Source: Chitinophagaceae bacterium
GTDB taxonomy: Bacteria; Bacteroidota; Bacteroidia; Chitinophagales; Chitinophagaceae
NCBI GenBank assembly: GCA_003456175.1
Contig: DMPB01000043.1
Coordinates: forward strand, 1-16,191
Length of the DNA: 16,191 nt
Reading direction: 5' to 3'
Shown piece by piece: positions 15,373 through 16,191 of the stretch; the first letter of the stretch is position 1, and each line of letters starts with the position of its first letter. Position numbers and translations under genes: made by a program. The notes under the pieces are model-generated. The model did not search any database and was not told the origin of the DNA. It saw nothing but the letters and a program-made list of their open reading frames with translations.

Positions 15373-15380
15373 CAAAGGTA
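15373..15380 (-). promoter_or_regulatory. TAnnTTTG promoter for mutL
   Basis: TACCTTTG on the minus strand, 28 bases before the GTG. The leader between them carries the AAGGAG ribosome site. No -33 TTG at normal spacing. Confidence 0.5.
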
Positions 15381-15425
15381 CAACTTGTTATACGCTTGGT
15401 TCTAAGGTTTATGATCGTATTATTT

Positions 15426-15437
15426 TTTACGTAAGTA
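15426..15437. repeat. TTTACGTAAGTA palindromic motif, mutL-apaG gap
   Basis: Third copy of this 12-mer, lying between the divergent mutL and apaG genes, outside the recognisable promoter elements. Confidence 0.4.
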
Positions 15438-15470
15438 CCTTCATGTGTTCCATACAATAGGGTTAGCTGC

Positions 15471-15478
15471 TATCTTTA
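15471..15478 (+). promoter_or_regulatory. Possible apaG promoter (one mismatch)
   Basis: TATCTTTA differs from TAnnTTTG only at the last base and lies 19 bases before the apaG ATG. No supporting -33 TTG. A purine stretch, GAAAAGG, before the ATG may act as a weak ribosome site. Confidence 0.3.
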
Positions 15479-15497
15479 ATCTAAGAAAAGGTAAGTT

Positions 15498-15884
15498 ATG
15501 GTGCAAGCTACCACGAGTGGTATTCAAATAACGGTTAAAACATTTTATCAAAAAGATATTAGCAACCCGCTGCAGGGCGAATTTATTTTCGCTTATCAGG
15601 TAACTATTGATAACCAAAACCCCTTTTCAGTACAACTTATAAGTAGGCATTGGCACATTTTCGACAGCCTTGGAGAGTATCGTGAAGTAGAGGGCGAAGG
15701 GGTGGTAGGGGTACAACCCGTTTTGGCTCCGGGTGAGCAATTTCAATATATGAGTGCTTGTAATCTTACCACCGAAATTGGTAAGATGCATGGTACTTAC
15801 ACCATGAAAAATCTATATAATCATCAAGAGTTTACAGTGGCTATTCCTGCTTTCGATCTAGTAATGCCAGCCCGTTGGAACTAA
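15498..15884 (+). CDS. apaG: ApaG protein
   Basis: ApaG is a small beta-sandwich (fibronectin III-like) protein, often labelled as a Co2+/Mg2+ efflux factor from a mutant phenotype; the true biochemical role is unclear. The 128-residue protein covers the whole family length. It has IQITVKTFYQ, FIFAYQVTIDNQN, VQLISRHWHIFDS, the hallmark EVEGEGVVGVQPVLAPGEQFQYMSAC and GKMHGTYTM, closely following the E. coli protein. It lacks membrane segments, so it is cytoplasmic. It stands alone between divergent mutL and a convergent gldB-like gene; its stop shares bases 15881-15884 with the stop of that gene. In E. coli apaG sits near ksgA and apaH, neither of which is here. Confidence 0.95.
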   Translation: MVQATTSGIQITVKTFYQKDISNPLQGEFIFAYQVTIDNQNPFSVQLISRHWHIFDSLGEYREVEGEGVVGVQPVLAPGEQFQYMSACNLTTEIGKMHGTYTMKNLYNHQEFTVAIPAFDLVMPARWN

Positions 15885-16191
15885 CGCGGTTTGTACTTCA
15901 CTTCTTGAAATAGCGTTTGTGCATCTTTTTGTAATAGCTGTTCTAAGGTTACTGTTTCATTTGCAGCTATCCACTTTTTCACTATCTGCCAACCACAAAA
16001 CTGACCAATGTTGCCAGGACTTGCTTCGCCTAGAATGGTGGTTTTAGGTCCATCGGTTATAAACTCTCGCAGTAATTCTGGATCTTTTTCGTACAATAGG
16101 TTGGTCTGCAATATGGTATTCCATATCATAGCTTCATTAGCATAGCAGCCCTTCATTTGTGCACTAGTGTAGCCTGTTAACAAGGTATCGC
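15881..16191 (-). CDS. GldB-like gliding-motility lipoprotein, C-terminal part (5' end beyond window)
   Basis: Only the last 102 codons are visible; the frame stays open to the window edge, so the start is not seen. The segment has YTSAQMKGCYANEAMIWN, LLYEKDPELLREFITDGP and SPGNIGQFCGWQIVKKWI, a pattern I recognise from the C-terminal region of GldB-type proteins of Bacteroidota, in which a Gly-rich PGxIG..xGWQIV segment follows acidic helices. GldB is an outer-envelope lipoprotein needed for gliding in Flavobacterium; many non-gliding relatives also carry a homologue. The lipoprotein signal cannot be checked here. The identification rests on pattern memory over a short stretch and is less certain than the other calls. 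Confidence 0.6.
   Translation of the reverse strand, partial: DTLLTGYTSAQMKGCYANEAMIWNTILQTNLLYEKDPELLREFITDGPKTTILGEASPGNIGQFCGWQIVKKWIAANETVTLEQLLQKDAQTLFQEVKYKPR

Noticed and set aside
15345..15383. Thirteen-residue N-terminal extension of MutL
   Set aside because: It contains the TACCTTTG box, and the GTG at 15344 has AAGGAG in front and gives the standard MutL N-terminus.
1..16191. Mobile element, prophage, defence island or CRISPR array
   Set aside because: No transposase, integrase, phage or Cas-like product was found; there is no regular direct repeat-spacer pattern; gene content is ordinary and base composition looks even.

Overview
The window looks like chromosomal housekeeping DNA from a member of the Bacteroidota, probably close to Chitinophagaceae (family level is inference). 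Supporting signs are the TAnnTTTG promoter element upstream of most transcription units, the near absence of Shine-Dalgarno sequences, an AT-rich composition, and lineage-typical proteins: a DUF3667 membrane protein, BatD, a GldB-like lipoprotein and a ComEC without the usual metallo-beta-lactamase active site. There is no phage, insertion sequence, CRISPR array, tRNA or rRNA, and no gap between genes exceeds about 160 bases.

Layout. 1-769 (-): 5' part of a CtaA/COX15 heme A synthase. 867-2284 (+): a two-gene unit, DUF3667 protein then ribonuclease HII. 2296-5660 (-): four genes read in the order pyrD, terC, MBL-fold hydrolase, YciO/Sua5-family protein. 5708-7394 (+): a two-component system, histidine kinase overlapping its OmpR-family regulator. 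7391-9028 (-): an isolated batD. 9174-13363 (+): YkuK-like RNase H fold protein, comEC, purH. 13503-15344 (-): mutL. 15498-15884 (+): apaG. 15881-end (-): 3' part of a GldB-like lipoprotein gene.

Functionally this is a mixture: nucleotide synthesis (pyrD, purH), nucleic-acid maintenance and uptake (rnhB, mutL, comEC), RNA modification or its relatives (YciO-like), respiration (ctaA) and envelope or stress functions (terC, batD, the two-component pair). The genes do not form one pathway and I do not see a new multigene system.

The least explained signal is at the DNA level. The octamer CCTTACGG or its complement occurs eight times, usually inside the longer near-palindrome ATTTACCGTAAGG(TA). 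It is found between genes and inside genes in several reading frames. A related motif, TTTACGTAAGTA, occurs three times. The purH-mutL gap holds a strong terminator followed by a paired set of these palindromes. Two other points deserve attention: a MutL whose C-terminal nuclease motifs are all altered, and three genes whose promoter lies only 4-5 bases from the start codon, implying leaderless mRNAs.
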